A stretch of 64,000 nucleotides of DNA. It comes from Lepturacanthus savala. Lineage: Eukaryota > Chordata > Actinopteri > Scombriformes > Trichiuridae. A program made the position numbers and the translations under genes. The DNA is taken from contig JARUPU010000029.1 in the NCBI GenBank assembly GCA_030544235.1, positions 2,046,001 through 2,110,000 on the forward strand. The letters are read 5' to 3'. The notes under the pieces were generated by a model. That model worked only from the letters and a program-made list of their open reading frames with translations, made no database searches and was not told the origin of the DNA. Shown piece after piece: positions 44,304 to 57,449 of this stretch (position 1 is the first letter of the stretch; the number at the start of each line of letters is the position of its first letter).

Positions 44304-45760
44304 AAGGCAAGGCAAGGCAAGTTTATTTGTATAGCACATTTCAACAACAAGGTAATTCAAAGTGCTTTACATAAAACATTAAAAGCATCAAGATACAATT
44401 TAAGACAGTTGATTAAAACAATTTAAAACAGTTGATTAAAATAAAAAAAAATAGATATAATATAAAATAAAAATAAGAAATAAAAATTAAGAATTAAAAT
44501 GTATAACTTTGAAATTAAAACAAAGAACAAGTTACAGTACAGTGCAGAGTAATTAAGAATGATATTAGCAGTAGGCAGCATTGAACAGAAAAGTCTTCAG
44601 CTGTGGTTTAAAAGCAGTGGGAGTTGCGGCAGACCTGCAGGTCTCTGGGAGTTTGTTCCAGATCTGTGGGGCATAGAAACTGAACGCTGCTTCTCCATGT
44701 TTAGTTCTGACTCTAGGAACAGAGAGCAGGCCTGATCCAGATGATCTAAGAGGTCTGGATGGTTCATAAGGGATCAGCAGATCTGCAATATACCTAGGCC
44801 CTAGACCATTCAGGGCTTTATAAACCAGTAAGAGTATTTTAAAGTGAATTCTTTGGCAGACAGGAAGCCAGTGCAAGGACCTTAGAACTGGACTGATATG
44901 GTCTACTTTTTTAGTCCTAGTCAGGACTCGAGCGGCAGCATTTTGAATCAGCTGCAGCTGTCTGATTGACTTTTTAGAGAAGCCTGTAAAGACCCCGTTG
45001 CACTAGTCTAGTCTACTGAAAATAAAAGCATGGACAAGTTTTTCCAAATCTTGCTGAGACATCAGGCCTTTAATCCTTGATATATTCTTCAGGTGGTAGT
45101 AGGCTGACTTTGTAACGTTTTTTATGTGACTATTGAAATTCAAGTCTGAGTCCATAACTACACCCAGATTTCTAGCTTGGTTTGTAGGCTTTAACATTGC
45201 TGATTGAAGATGAGCGCTGAATTTCAATCGTTCTGCCTTGGCTCCAAAAACAATTACCTCAGTTTTATCTTTGTTTAATTGGAGAAAGTTCTGGCACATC
45301 CAATCATTAATTTGTTCAATGCATTTACTCAGTGTTTGTATTGGATTATGATCTCCTGGTGATATACTGATGTAAATTTGTGTGTCATCTGCATAATTAT
45401 GGTAACTTATTTTATTTTCTTTCATAATCTTAGCGAGTGGGAGCATGTAAATGTTGAATAGTAGAGGCCCCAGAATTGAACCTTGGGGGACCCCACAGCT
45501 TATGTCTATATGTTCAGATGTGTAGTTGCCTATAGACACAATGTAGTCTCTGTCCTTTAAGTAGGATTCAACCCATTTTAGTGCTGTGCCAGTAAGTCCC
45601 ACCCAGTTCTCCAGTCGGTGTAATAATATGTTGTGGTCAACCGTGTCAAATGCGGCACTGAGATCCAGTAATACTAAGACTGAAATTTTGCCATTGTCTG
45701 TGTTTATGCGGATGTCATTACAGACCTTAACTAGAGCAGTCTCAGTGCTGTGTCGTCAGA
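44304..45760 (-). mobile_element. 5'-truncated L2-like LINE
   Basis: Minus-strand insertion found only in the right arm. The 3' end on the minus strand reads TGTGCTATACAAATAAAC followed by TTGCC repeats, the usual tail of fish L2-type elements. The 5' end stops inside the reverse-transcriptase domain at STETALVKVCNDI. Target duplications were not identified. Confidence 0.8.
44565..45760 (-). pseudogene. Reverse transcriptase C-terminal two thirds (L2-like LINE)
   Basis: Motifs in order: LVLLDLSAAFDTVDH (motif A), CGVPQGSILGPLLFNIYM (motif B), HNYADDTQIYIS (motif C with both Asp), DKTEVIVFG and LGVVMDSDLNFNSHIKNV. Then HAFIFSRLD is interrupted by a TAG (45,003-45,005) in the place of the usual Tyr. 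The frame continues CNGVFTGFSKKSIRQLQLIQ, HWLPVCQRIHFKILLLVYKA and PQIWNKLPETCR, and ends FNAAYC at 44,565. Apart from that stop and the missing 5' part it is open, so it is the youngest-looking coding sequence here. No endonuclease remains. Confidence 0.85.
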
Positions 45761-46045
45761 TCACTCTCAAGTTCTTCTGTTAGCTTAACATTAAACTACT
45801 TAACTGAACATTGAAGTACTTAACTGAACATTGAACTAAGCACTTAACTGAACACCGAACTGCACAGTGACGACTTTCAAAGTCTCAAGGGGACAACCAA
45901 AACTATATAAAATGCATCAATATGTAGCTGCAGTATTTGGCAAATGCAGACAGACATGTGGCACAGGACAAACAAATTGGTGGGGTGGTGGAGAGAGGGA
46001 TACAGAGAGCGTACCCGTGCTCTGTTTCTATCTGCACCACAAGAG

Positions 46046-46856
46046 GAGTTGCAAAAGGAAAAAGACCAGTACTGCCAAACGCCAACTTGATTGGGACCTG
46101 TCGCGAACCGCTACCCTCTTGCTCATGGGTTCCTTGACTCGTGCGATGTAAACCAGCATGTCCGGCGGCCCGAGAACCTTTTTCCGAAACTTTTGATCAG
46201 CCTCTGGATTGTTCAATTCCAGTCCGATCAGCTTCACATACATGCACAGGTGATTGTGCCGAAAGCGCTGCTGACGAGGCCATCCTCGATGTCGACGTTC
46301 CTCGTCACCATGACACGCGCGCCGACTTTGATGTTGTCCGGCAGATCCCTCCTGTTGCCCTTGAAGCCCCAGGGGATCCTTTTCCGATAATCCTCCGCAG
46401 GAATGTTGACGACAGTCAACCCAAGGGCTGCAACGGTGGTTGCATCGTGGGCGTCCACCTCCTTGTTTGTCGCAAAGATGTGAAGGGCATCCACCGGACA
46501 ATGTTGGGCGTCGACGACACACTGCTCGAGCGGAGCTTTGTCGTCGACGGAAAGTGGTTCGTTCTTCTGCTTTGTGCACAGTCTGTTCAACAGCTCAGCA
46601 AAAGACGGGTCGTCCTTTTGCCACATGATTTCAGTCAAGGTGATCATCTGGAAAGAACTCCAGAGGTCAAGGAAATCATCCTCACGCACACAGAGCGGCT
46701 TGGCCCTGCCAAGGGGCGGCAGCTAGTAAAAGTCCCCAACCGTCAAGACCGACATGCCTCCAAAGGGCCTCTTGTTGCCTTTGATTTGTTGCAACTGCCA
46801 GTGCACAGGCAAAGAGGTCCTTGGAAATCATAGAAATCTCGTCAATGATCAAGATT
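46046..46856 (-). pseudogene. Pif1-type helicase fragment (right arm)
   Basis: Mirror of 24,151-24,960. It shares the Walker B start, the frameshift after it, and the loss of Walker A and motif VI. Differences include a roughly 15-bp loss near 46,245 and a one-base loss near 46,105 (GTTCGCGACA against GTTCGGCGACA) that changes the final frame. Confidence 0.8.
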
Positions 46857-46897
46857 TAACTTCATCCAACGCGCTGCCGGAAAGCAAGGTCTGTGCT

Positions 46898-49800
46898 TTA
46901 CCGTGTCTGGATGTAAGACTTCTGATGCTGCTGGAAAGCAGGGTTGTTTCTGTACTGGTTGCGGATGTAAGATTTCATTGCAGATTTCTGCCGTTGCCGG
47001 GAAGCAAGGTCAGTCTTGTACCGCATTTGAATGTGTGATTTCTGCCGCTCCCTGAAAGCAAGATTGGTGCTGTACTGCTTCCGAACGCAAGACTTCATTG
47101 AAGATTTATGACGCGCTTGGAATACAGGGTCAGTGTTCTACCGCTTCATTAAGTAAGTCCTCTTTTTGTGCCGATGCTGAATATAGCTTGCCCTCATTGC
47201 CTGTAACTTCTTCTCCTGAAATTCTGATCTACTGGCATATTGCAGTTTTTCAGACTGACGTCTGCCAGTGGTTCTCTTTTCACCAGAAGGCAGACGTTTG
47301 CTGATCGCACTTGCTCGACGTGCAGTTTTCCTGCATCTGCTCGAGCCAACTCTTGAAACGTACTGCTTCGTTTTCTCACACAACTACACCAACGCTGGTG
47401 TAGTTGGTTGGACGCTGGTTCTGGCACAGCATCTGGAGTGAGAACCGTGTCAGCTTCACATTCTGAGGTGTTTCCTTCAAGAAAAACTGTACGTTGGAAG
47501 ACCTCCTGACCGCAGCTTTGGTCCAGTGCAGCATCTGGAATGATAATCAAATCGTCTCCCAGTTCAAGGGTGTCACCATCTAGAAGAAACGCACTTGGTT
47601 CGGTTTCAGCTTCTGACAAGACTGCAACATTATCCGTAGTCACATCACTGTAGTCCCTGGAGAAGGAAACAGGCATAAGCTCATAGCTGGCATAAGATCC
47701 ACGATCCTGCAAAAGCTTATGCACATGGTCGACCAGATCACTGAAGTCAAGGAAGGTCAGCATTATTGCAGTGCCGCTATGGTATGGAAAACCGGTGGCT
47801 GACCTCGAGTGAGAATCAAAGAAACCATAGCGGCCTGTGTCGTCACGAAAAACTGCTAAGCATTCAGGTGCGACCAGAAGAACTGCATGGCGGACATCAA
47901 GAGCCAAGCACTGAAGTTGAGAGGCAAAGGGCAGCGATACTTGACTTTGCAGACTGTTTTCTGCAACCTTGAGTGGTCCAACCATGAGATCCATTGAGTT
48001 CATGGTAACATGATAGGAATGATCATCAGTAAAGACACATTTTGGCATCTGCTCAAGGGTCAAGTAATTATGTGTAAAAGTACCATCTGCAATAAGCTGC
48101 CATTTCACACCTACATAGTGCGTCTCCCTGAGAAAGCACTCTATCCAGAGAAACCCTATTGAATTGCAACCCCTCGTTGTGATATGCAAGAAAAGTAAGA
48201 GCCATGCAGGTGCACTGTTCACCCGCAAGACATCAGAATGCTGAAATGAAGAAATGCATTGTGTTACATCTCTACCATGGAAATAAACACTGTTGCAGAC
48301 ATTGTAAAGCAGTACAATTCTCTATCCATGTTATCACCATAAAAAAATATGAAACATGAAAACAAAAAGAGACCATTTTTAAAAAATTTTATCAATATCT
48401 ATAAAATTAGGAATATGTAAACGTACCTCTGCCATCAGCTCCAGGACCTCAGGGCTAAACCACACCGGGTTCAGTGGGATGGAGGGCACGGTCTTCTACT
48501 TCCTCAGTATTCTGTGTCTGTAAAGAAAAAAGGCAGAGTTTGGATTAAGAAGTGCATAGGAGACAAAACACAAAAGAAAAACTGTTGGCATTGTAAATAT
48601 AAATAGGAAAGAAAAAAAAAAGGGTTAAAAATAATAAAAAGATAATGACCAAAAACGATGCAATTAAATCACAACATTATGTGCAGATAAAAAGCAGATA
48701 GCCATGAGCAGCAGTAGGTTATGGTAGAAAATACATTAGTTATTTCAGTAAACTTTCAAAGAAACAGTATCAGCCTATGTTAGCTTCTTGGTGGGACCCA
48801 CCTGGGTCCACCGAGGAGGGAAGGAAGAACCAGAGACTGGAGCCTTGGCCTTCACAGACACTTCCCGTGAAACCTGTGGGGTTGGAGGTGTGAGCGGAGT
48901 CAAGCAGGCCCTTGGCGGAGTCTGTGGAAACAATGACAGAGTTTACAATAAAATAGTGCATAAGAGACACCAGACAAACAGAAAGTTAAAATCCACAATA
49001 CAGCAGTTATTCTGTAAAATGTTCACACAACCAATAATGGTAGGTAACACACCTTCTTGGCCTGAGCCACACTAGTCCCTCCAAGAGGACTGGAAGGACG
49101 AGGTACAGGGGTCTCGACCTCCACAGACACTCCTGGTGAGACCGGTGTGGCTGCAGGCGGGGGGAGGAGGCGTCCGGGTTTTTTTATATTAGACAAATGA
49201 ATGAGATAAGATACACCAGACGAATTGAATATGATGTAAATAAAGGGTAGAAAGTTACGTGTTGTTGAGTCTGTCAACAGAGACAATAATATGAGACAAA
49301 AGGTTAAAAACAACATTACCAAAAATAAAGAAATAAAGAAAGTGATAAACATTCTGACGTGCATTAACACATAGCAGCAGTGAGGTAAACTTCACAATAC
49401 AGTGGTTATTATGTTAAATATAATATCTTCTTGGACCGAGTCCAGGACACACACTTGGAGAAGAAGATTTGTTCAGTAAACAGGACAAGATTTCAAAATG
49501 TTTGTAGAAATCTCTCACCGTGTCCAGGAATCGTCATCTGTGTCTCCACCTTTATTGGTTGGGTAACATGTACTCAACTTCAAACATGTTCTGAAATCAA
49601 TCATGGAATTATCTAGTCATAATACATCAAAGTAACTTACATTGCTGCAGGCAGCCCGGGCGGTGGTCACCAGCCTCTAGAAGTCCGTAGCTGAATCTGA
49701 AAGAGAAACTCTACGGTCCAGGTTATTACCGGAGGCCAAAACAACGACTGCCTCGGGAGTGCGAGGCAGAGATAAATTTCGTACCTCGACCTCTACGGCG

Positions 49801-50740
49801 CTGGCCTTGGCTCCAGGGATGGAGAGGAGACCAAAGGAGATCCACCCCGGCATGGCCATGATTCCCTCCACGATTGAACGCAGATGGGAATTGCCAACCA
49901 TGAGGACAAACTGCAAAAGAAAAGAATTGTTTAAGATGTGCAAATCCTCTAAAGTTAGTCTGACATTAATTAGTCTCCAAAAACTGGGACCGAGCCGTAC
50001 CTTGTCTGTTGACGGCGGAGGAACCACGACCCTCTTGGTGTGCTTGGAGTAGTAGGACCTGTGCCAGGTCACCGGACGGTGACGCCTGCCACAACCCCGA
50101 CCTGTAGAAATACAACAAAGGAGATCAAAGTCTGGAACATTTTACATGAAAAAAGCCCAGATAACTGTTTACTGATGAGCAACATGAACCGACACGTTAT
50201 AAACACATTAAAGTAAAAAGAGTGGGTCACGTAACAGGCCAGAAGCCAGGGACAGGGAGGAGGAGGTCCGACCTGGGGGACACCTGCCGAGCAGCAGGGA
50301 CTAACAGGCAGGGCATCTGATGAATGCAAACAGCAATGACAACAGTCAGGATTCACTCATTGGAGGATGATTCATTAGAAATGATAACCAACCAACCAAA
50401 TAACCAACCAGAGGGAGACTTACCTTTGCAGTTGGGGACTCTGTGGCGACGGTCCTCAGGGTCCAGACTCCAGGGGGTGGGGGCAGGGTCACAGGCGGGG
50501 TCATCTGAAATCAAGAAAACAATAGCCAGGCTTTAAGAGCTTCAATGTTGTTGCAAAGATCAGTATTGTAGAGGCAGACTGTCAGAGGACTGGATGATGA
50601 TGCTGGTTTTGATGTGTAAATGGTGACATGGTTTTGAGAAGACGTGGGATGTGGATGGTGCAGTTACCTCCTGGAACAGAGGGTCCAGCGGCCTCCAGCG
50701 CAGCGTCCGGGCCTGAGAGCGCTTCCCCTTCCATGGCATC
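46898..50740 (-). pseudogene. Helitron-like gene with 5' exons (right arm)
   Basis: Minus strand, fuller than the left copy. Exons: 50,740-50,668 (possible start MPWKGKRSQARTLRWRPLD), 50,504-50,424, 50,101-50,001, then 49,910-49,641 with FVLMVGNSHLRSIVEGIMAM. GNSHLR matches the block I motif of SGNH hydrolases (usually GDSHLR). PRTPEAVVVLASGNNL and a TAG after DSATDF follow. Linker exons and the protease-like exon (to 47,194) and basic repeats (to 46,898) mirror the left arm. The same TAG and the same frameshift near QGDAL occur in both arms. The Rep nuclease is missing. Whether the SGNH and protease parts are active in any relative is unknown to me. Confidence 0.6.
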
Positions 50741-52340
50741 CTGCACAGATCAAGCACAAGTTCCAAATAAAGTTAGTAAATGTGGTGAAAATGGTAGAGA
50801 TGTATGGAATGATGTTCCTGTGTGACAGGTGTGTGGGTGTGTGTAAATGCAGGTATGTGTGTGTGTGAAACCTGAGGAGGAGCTGCAGGAGAGAAGAGGA
50901 CCACCACAAATGTTATTACTGATTATATTAACTACATTGACTCACATTAACATTTAGTTTACTGAAATAATTTTACAGCAACTCACAACAGTAAGAACAC
51001 AATCTATCAAACAAATGAGTTAATGACATTATGATCACATTAACATGTTAACACACATCAGTTAAAGACATCAAAATCACATGACTATGTTCAACTACAC
51101 ACACACACACACACACCCCAGTTAAATACAAATAGGAGGAGACATCAGCCTAGACTGTGTAATCTACGGTTTAAATAAGAACTGGATATATTACCTTCTA
51201 CATGATTGTAATGACATGTGGGTGATGCGACTCTGTTGTGAGATGTGAATTACATCATCTCCTACACCTTGCAAGCTTCACGGTTTGTAGCTTGCAAGGT
51301 AATAACATTCGGAATCGCTACCTCGAGGTGGTTGCTTGCAGTAAAACAAACTTGTTGAGAGTAATTTTTCCAGCCAAATATTGAGTATCTGAAAGAAATG
51401 TGATAACGGGGTTTCCCCATGAATTAGATGTATCCTGGTGCTCATTGGTGGTGGTGAGCGAATACGGTAAGGTGACATGTTAGATGGGGATCTGGCTATT
51501 GCCAGTGTTACATTTGGGAGGATCCGGCTAATGTCAGTGTTGCGTTCGGGAGGACCCTCAATCCTGCAAATAAAAGAAACAGAACTGCAAATAAAAGAAA
51601 ACTACACAACGGAAGTGTGTGTGGGACTATTGGGACTAGTGGGATTATTGGCGGTGCACCTGTAGTTATTCAGAATACGAAAAATACGAAGAAAAGGTGG
51701 TTATAAAGCAGAAGTAATTAGGGGGCAAATAATTGTTTCTCCAGTAGGTGCCGCGATATGATCATTATGGCCGGCGAGGATGATTGATGAAGAAGACTGG
51801 AGTTTCCGCGCATGTGCGGGTTGTTGTTATTCTCCCTGTGACTGAGAGGGATGTATGTTCACTTGCTCAGCTTCCGCTGCACATAGAGATCAATGTAATC
51901 CATCTAGTTAAGAGGATGGTTTAAATTGTTTTCAATAGTTTTTTTTGTCATTGTAGTTGGTAGTCCATGTTATGGTTGATGGACAGAACATCATCAGTGT
52001 TTAGACAACGTTTTAGCTCAGATTTTTTAATCCTGGAAGTCCCAAACTGTCAATATCTTTCCAACTTTGCTTAAGTAAAGTCAACAACTTCCTGGTCACA
52101 TGATACAAACCAAAATTAAATAGAACGAAATCCTGTGATGATTCCATTCTCTCATATTCTAATTTTAATTTCAAAACGGCGAAAAATATGCCTTTATTTG
52201 TTTTCCGAATTTTGATTTGAAAACGAGAAATGAAATAAGTAGTTATCCGTTTTCCAATTTTGGATGGAATGAACGAATGATACTGATAATTCTTCTTCGT
52301 ATTCCTCCAAAAATATGTGATAATGGGACTGAAGCGGGAC
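50741..52340. promoter_or_regulatory. Divergent intergenic region between the Helitron-like gene and ORF-A
   Basis: Lies between two oppositely transcribed genes, so it should contain both promoters. I see no clear TATA box. Two similar short segments occur near 51,490 and 51,526 (CCAGTGTTACATTTGGGAGG; GTCAGTGTTGCGTTCGGGAGG less one base). A short (CA)n is at about 51,098. It is absent from the left arm. The regulatory role is inferred from position only. Confidence 0.3.
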
Positions 52341-54174
52341 TGTTGCTCAAGGTAAAGTACCAAAATACCAAGAAGTACATCCGATTAATGTCAGGATTCA
52401 CCTTTGTGGATTTCCTTGCTCAAGGTGAGTAGCCATCTCATAGTTGCCCTCATAATAATACACAAGGACTGATGTTTTTGGGATGACTATATTTTATGTT
52501 AAATTTGGGTACCTATCTGCCCTCCAAAACATTTTGCATATACACACTTGTGTTCGTAATGATGGAAATTCAACATTCCCATGCTGTGGTGTTGTTCAAA
52601 TCAAAACATGTAACTTCAGAAGTTAAAATCACCATGTCTTTTTAAAATCTGTTTTAATAAACGTGTTCTCTCTACAGTCAGAAACAAGCTTGGGCTTCCT
52701 GAAGCTATGGAACTGGATGCTTTTGATGAAACAGACAAACTAATTGAGGAAGACATTTTTTCTGAACTGATAGAGGCCAGTCCAGATTAATGCCTTACAG
52801 TACGTGAGAGAATCCCTGATGCAGATAGTTACATTTCTCCGTTATCCCTGAACTGTGTAGAAACAAAAACAAAAACAACCATATCCCAATCAGTTAAAAG
52901 CTGGGAGTAACAATTGGCCAAATATGGAAAAATACAAAAACCGTGATTTCTACAGGTGTATGATTGGTGTAAGCCTTTATAATTGGCATTCTTTAAACTG
53001 TATGTTTGAAAAATTAGTTTTTTGTAACCTCATTCTGATCTCTTGAAATATATTAGCCACCCAGCTCAGACCCTTGAGGAAAACCTCTTTCTTGAGATAC
53101 AGATTGCTCCTGATCCAAGTGCCACAATATAAGACAGCAATTCAGGGGAAGGCGAGTCTCATTGTAATATCATTTGTAATGCTGTTTCCCAATTATCAGT
53201 TTAGATCTCATGTCTCTGCCTCTACTCATCATCTCTGTCTCTACTTTAATATGATTTTCAAAAAATATGTTAAGAGAATGCTCTGTATAATTGCAAAAAC
53301 AGTTTGAAAATGTGGGATCAGGTGTGATTTTTTTTTTAACCAAATTTATGTTGTATTTCTTTTAGACTTCGAAAAGAACATGGGATTCCCATATGCAGAC
53401 GTGCATCCAGCTCGGAAGTCACACCCAATCTTAATGAGGCAGAGGCTGCAAAACCTGGGGGTGAGGATGTTATTGAAGCCTACAAGACAGAAATGTCACT
53501 CACTCACCGCACACGGAGACGGCTTGTCAACATATTGGCCAGTCATCTGACTGAGAACCATGGGTGAGTTTTAAGTAAATTGGCAGATTGTAAATATTAT
53601 AGTAAAAAAGTTGAATGTTCAGCAAATAGCATTGAATTAACAAAGCCAGGGTGGCATTTTTCTATTATGTTTTTGGATTTTGTTTTAATAATATGATCTT
53701 AACATGTTTATATGAACAGTATTAGCACATCTATTGGTTTGACCCAGGATGAACTATTTTGGTAACTATCCTTGTTTCTTAAGGAGGATGCCATCCCGTA
53801 AACATAGGGTATGCCCTGGGAATTATAACACTCTCTCCTCCACTCAGGGATCCTTTTTCTCCAAAGGGCTATGTAAGTTTAAATCAAGATGACTTCAACA
53901 CACCAGTTTTACTGACAATGGTTTTGGCATTTTAGTTTTAAGTCACTAATGTATCACAGACAATAACAAAACACCACCAAAGTTAAAATAAATAGTTTAA
54001 ACATGAGTGTGCCACAAAGTTTAATTCTGTCATAATATTTGTCATTAGGACGCAGAATGACATCTAATGAGTGAAATGCTCTCTTTTAAAACAGTATAAA
54101 TGTAGTTTATTGGATACTTCACATGAACTACCATCTGACAAAACTTTTTTGTAAACAGAACTGACATCTCTTTC

Positions 54175-55923
54175 TCTTACTTGCTCTAGCTGGGGAAGTG
54201 GCTGTGGTAGCTGGATCCTCAGGTTTATCAGGAGCTCCTGCACTCTGAATTAGGCTTTTCCCGATCCAATATCGGCATCGGATCAGCCACCGATATTGGC
54301 AGAAATATGCGTATCGGTATCGGCGCGGCGGCACGGGAAAAAATCCGATCCGTTAAAAAAAAGTCAGGGTTTTCCAGCGCACCTATTCAGATAATCCATT
54401 CCAGTTTTTTGCTGTGGTTTCGCTAAAATCCGGTCCGCATTTTCCAGCACACCAGCATTAGCGTCTCCCTACATTAGTTTAGCTCGGCTCACCTCGCGTT
54501 GCATAGCAACCAGAGACGCGCTCAGACTTGTCGCTCCGTGGCAAACGGCACAGACAGACACCGAAAGAGCGTAGATTACACTGAAACAAGCACACTGGAA
54601 TTGTTCCAGCACTCGGATAATGTAACTAATGTGACTTTAGTACATTGTTTTCTTTAAAATGGGATGTTGACTTCTTCTCCTTTTTCTTCTCTGCGGAAAT
54701 GTGAGCGCGACTCCGGTGACTGGACTCGACTGTGTGTCACCTGATGCAGGAATAACGACGCACCAAAAAAAAAAAAAAAAAAAAAAGTGTTAAACCAGCA
54801 TGTCTAAACAGAGAGAAGATGTATAACAGGATGTTGAATATCCATTCAATGTGACAAAAAAAAACGTTTATTTAGACGTCTTTATTCTGAAAATCCCACT
54901 TTCAAAAAACTTTATTTAAAACACTCCAGACTGCCATTACATTTTTTAGCTTGCACACCCCCGAGTGCTCGGACTGCAGTCAGGGCAAACAGTTGAAGGC
55001 AGTGTGTAGATAGAGATGGAGCAAAAAGTGTGGAGGAGATTGGGGAGTAGAGGGCATTTTTGTTTTTAAATAGTTAACAATATTATTTGCACTGGTTTTT
55101 AAAGCCTTAGTTTACACATGCTCAAGAGCAGAGTACTGATGCTGAGTTAATAGACTATTTCGGTATCGGCCACCAGTATCGGTATCGGCTCGGATGGGCA
55201 AATACAATATCGGTATCGGATCGGAAGTGGAAAAAGCTCGATCGGGACATCCCTACTCTGAATAGCTTTCTGCTGAGGCTTCTGTGCGGGGGACATGCTT
55301 CCTTCTTTCAATGAATGGAGTTACAAGTGCCTTTCCTGGCTGCTCCAGGAACACCCTCCTCTTGTTCTTCTTATGAGATATCCAGGTCGGGTTGATCTCT
55401 CTCCAAATCACAACGGCATTGTAGGAGGAAACATCAATGATGTTGTGGAAGATGACCAGGGGCCAGCGGGCAGTCATCCTTCTGCAGCTGTATGTTCCAA
55501 TCACCTTATCTAGATTGTCCACACCTCCTTTGTTGCAGTTGTAGTCTAGGATGATGACTGATCACGATCACTAATGTCAGTGTGCTCATAAGAACTACAT
55601 TCTTGTTTTTCTTTGAGAGGTAAGAAACTACAGTGGTCATGGCCATGAAGGCGAACTTTGATGAGAAGACCTCTCTCTCCTTTGATGAAAGCAGTGCTGG
55701 TAGGAGCTCAGGCTTGTTCTTTCGAACTGTACCAACCATGGTGATCTTCCTCTTCAGGAGCTGCTGTCCACAGTTCATAAGATGATTTATCATGCTCTGG
55801 GTTATATTCCTCCCCATCTTCTTCTTCTGATACATCCTGCACTCCCTCTCCTGAATCAGAGTTGTCTTGTTGGACATCAGAAAAAATCAGCTCTAGAACT
55901 TCAACGTCATAACGAACACTCAT
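54175..55923 (-). pseudogene. piggyBac transposase, core deleted and split by a MITE
   Basis: Starts ATG at 55,923 (MSVRYDVEVLELIF) with an acidic N-terminus (EEEDGEEYNPEHDK). It then jumps to KITMVGTVRKNKPELLPALL and REVFSSKFAFMAMTTVVSY, so most of the DDE catalytic core is missing. After a frameshift comes VDNLDKVIGTYSCRRMTARW and VVIWREINPTWI, the hallmark C-terminal part of DDE_Tnp_1_7 proteins. The MITE splits the frame at about 55,255. It resumes with KPEDPATTATSPARASKRKR and CQFC, the start of the cysteine-rich C-terminal domain, then degenerates. It cannot encode an active enzyme. Confidence 0.85.
54251..55255. mobile_element. hAT-type MITE (1,005 bp) inside piggyBac
   Basis: Flanked by a perfect 8-bp target duplication CTCTGAAT (54,243-54,250 and 55,256-55,263). 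The ends TAGGCTTTTCCCGATC and, inverted, TAGGGATGTCCCGATCGAG are imperfect terminal repeats. Sub-ends are rich in GGTATCGG. It encodes no transposase. It is found only in the right arm because the left arm lost this region. Bases 54,477-54,665 match the MITE at 13,415-14,196. Confidence 0.9.
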
Positions 55924-57370
55924 GGCGCCAGCACAGAAAGAATTTGTCACCGGCAGCACCTTTATAACCCCTTGAAATACACAAAAAAGAGCTCTGCCGT
56001 CTGCGAGAATGCCACCTATCTTGTCTTGGTTATGTCTTCTACTGTCTTGTTCATGTTTACTATTAATTGATCTGAGACTGATCAAAGGCACAGCAATCCA
56101 TGATAAGACCACCTGATTTGTCTTGTTTACTTCTGCTACTGATTGATCTGAGACACACCTAAAACATTTTAACATTCTGTGGTGTGTAAATAACTCTGTG
56201 TCCTTGATTTCAACTCTATTTGCCTCACGGGTCACTTTGACCCGAAGACCACCTTTGTAAATTTTTTTGTACAGCTTACATGGAAATGTGAATAAAAACA
56301 TTTCTTTTTTTATACTGTTGGGGCCAATCTAGGAAAAGTCATGAAATTTAAAGTTAAAAAAATAGCATTTAGGGGATTTCTTTTTGTTTTTTAACACAGT
56401 GGCAACAGGAGGGTTAATGATGTTTTACGACAGGAGCACTTCTATGATGGGGAGAAAGGCACTGGATATTTAGCATGGCGCCTTAAGACCATGTCCAGGT
56501 ATACAGCAAAAAGACCAGCCAAGACAGCTGCATTGGTTGAAGCACAAGGACCAAAGCGCCGAAGATTGGCCACTTTACCTGAGCAGCTTGATGAAGATGC
56601 ATGCAGGGAAGCCATCATTTCTGAATCACCCCCATGATAAAGCAAGTGTGTTTCAGAAAATGAACATGACCTTTCAGCCAAAACCTAGTGCATGACCCAC
56701 AGAGAACGGCAGATGTTTCTAAAACATTTCCATGGTACTTTGATGTTTGATGTCAAAGGGCTGGTGAGTTATTTATTTAGAGTTTACTATTTTGTTTCTT
56801 GAATTTAAGTACAATATGCTGATTATTTTCAAATGTTTGTGCATTTATGATTCTATGATCAACAGCTGAATCAAGACTTCGTTCTACTGTTTGGAACTGA
56901 AACAGCCTCCAAGATGCTTGAGAAGTGGGACACAACTTTCAGGTCCAAGATTATCAGTGAGGCTAAACACCTTACTCAGTCAATTGACCTGTGCCGACTT
57001 CTAAAAGCTGCTGAGAAACGGACAGACAACGATGATGACAGTAAGCTAATGAACATGTTTGATTTTTATTCTTTACTGCAAGTGCTGGTTAATGGGGTAT
57101 TCCTGCATGATACTAATGGGCTTTTTTCTCCATCTTATTTTCCTACTGATAGGGTGGGACAGTGACATGGCTTCTCTGCTGCTCCTTCTCCATCTCCTGC
57201 CACCCACAGCTGGATGGAAGAGGACTAAGATAAGTCCCAGTGATGCAGTGGAAAAAATGTTGCACTTTCACAAGGTATGCATGTCTTCTATTATCTAAAC
57301 AGCAAGTATTTTATATGTATTAACTCAATTTGAAATACACTTAAATGAAAGTCTTCTCTCTCTTGTCCTC

Positions 57371-57373
<3 letters not shown>

Positions 57374-57446
<73 letters not shown>
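57374..57446. repeat. (AC)n microsatellite in the ORF-A intron, right arm
   Basis: Mirror of 19,648-19,738 but about 17 bp shorter. Confidence 0.95.

Positions 57447-57449
<3 letters not shown>

Larger units (their letters stand above)
54170..56413 (-). mobile_element. piggyBac element, internally deleted, with nested MITE (right arm)
   Basis: The 5' end is CCCTCCTGTTGCC read from 56,413 leftward, next to TTAA at 56,414-56,417, in an ORF-A intron just upstream of the GAGCACTTC exon. The 3' end was not found; the match to piggyBac coding sequence stops near 54,170. A hAT-type MITE occupies 54,251-55,255. The first 440 bp are mirrored at 20,699-21,139. Confidence 0.8.
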
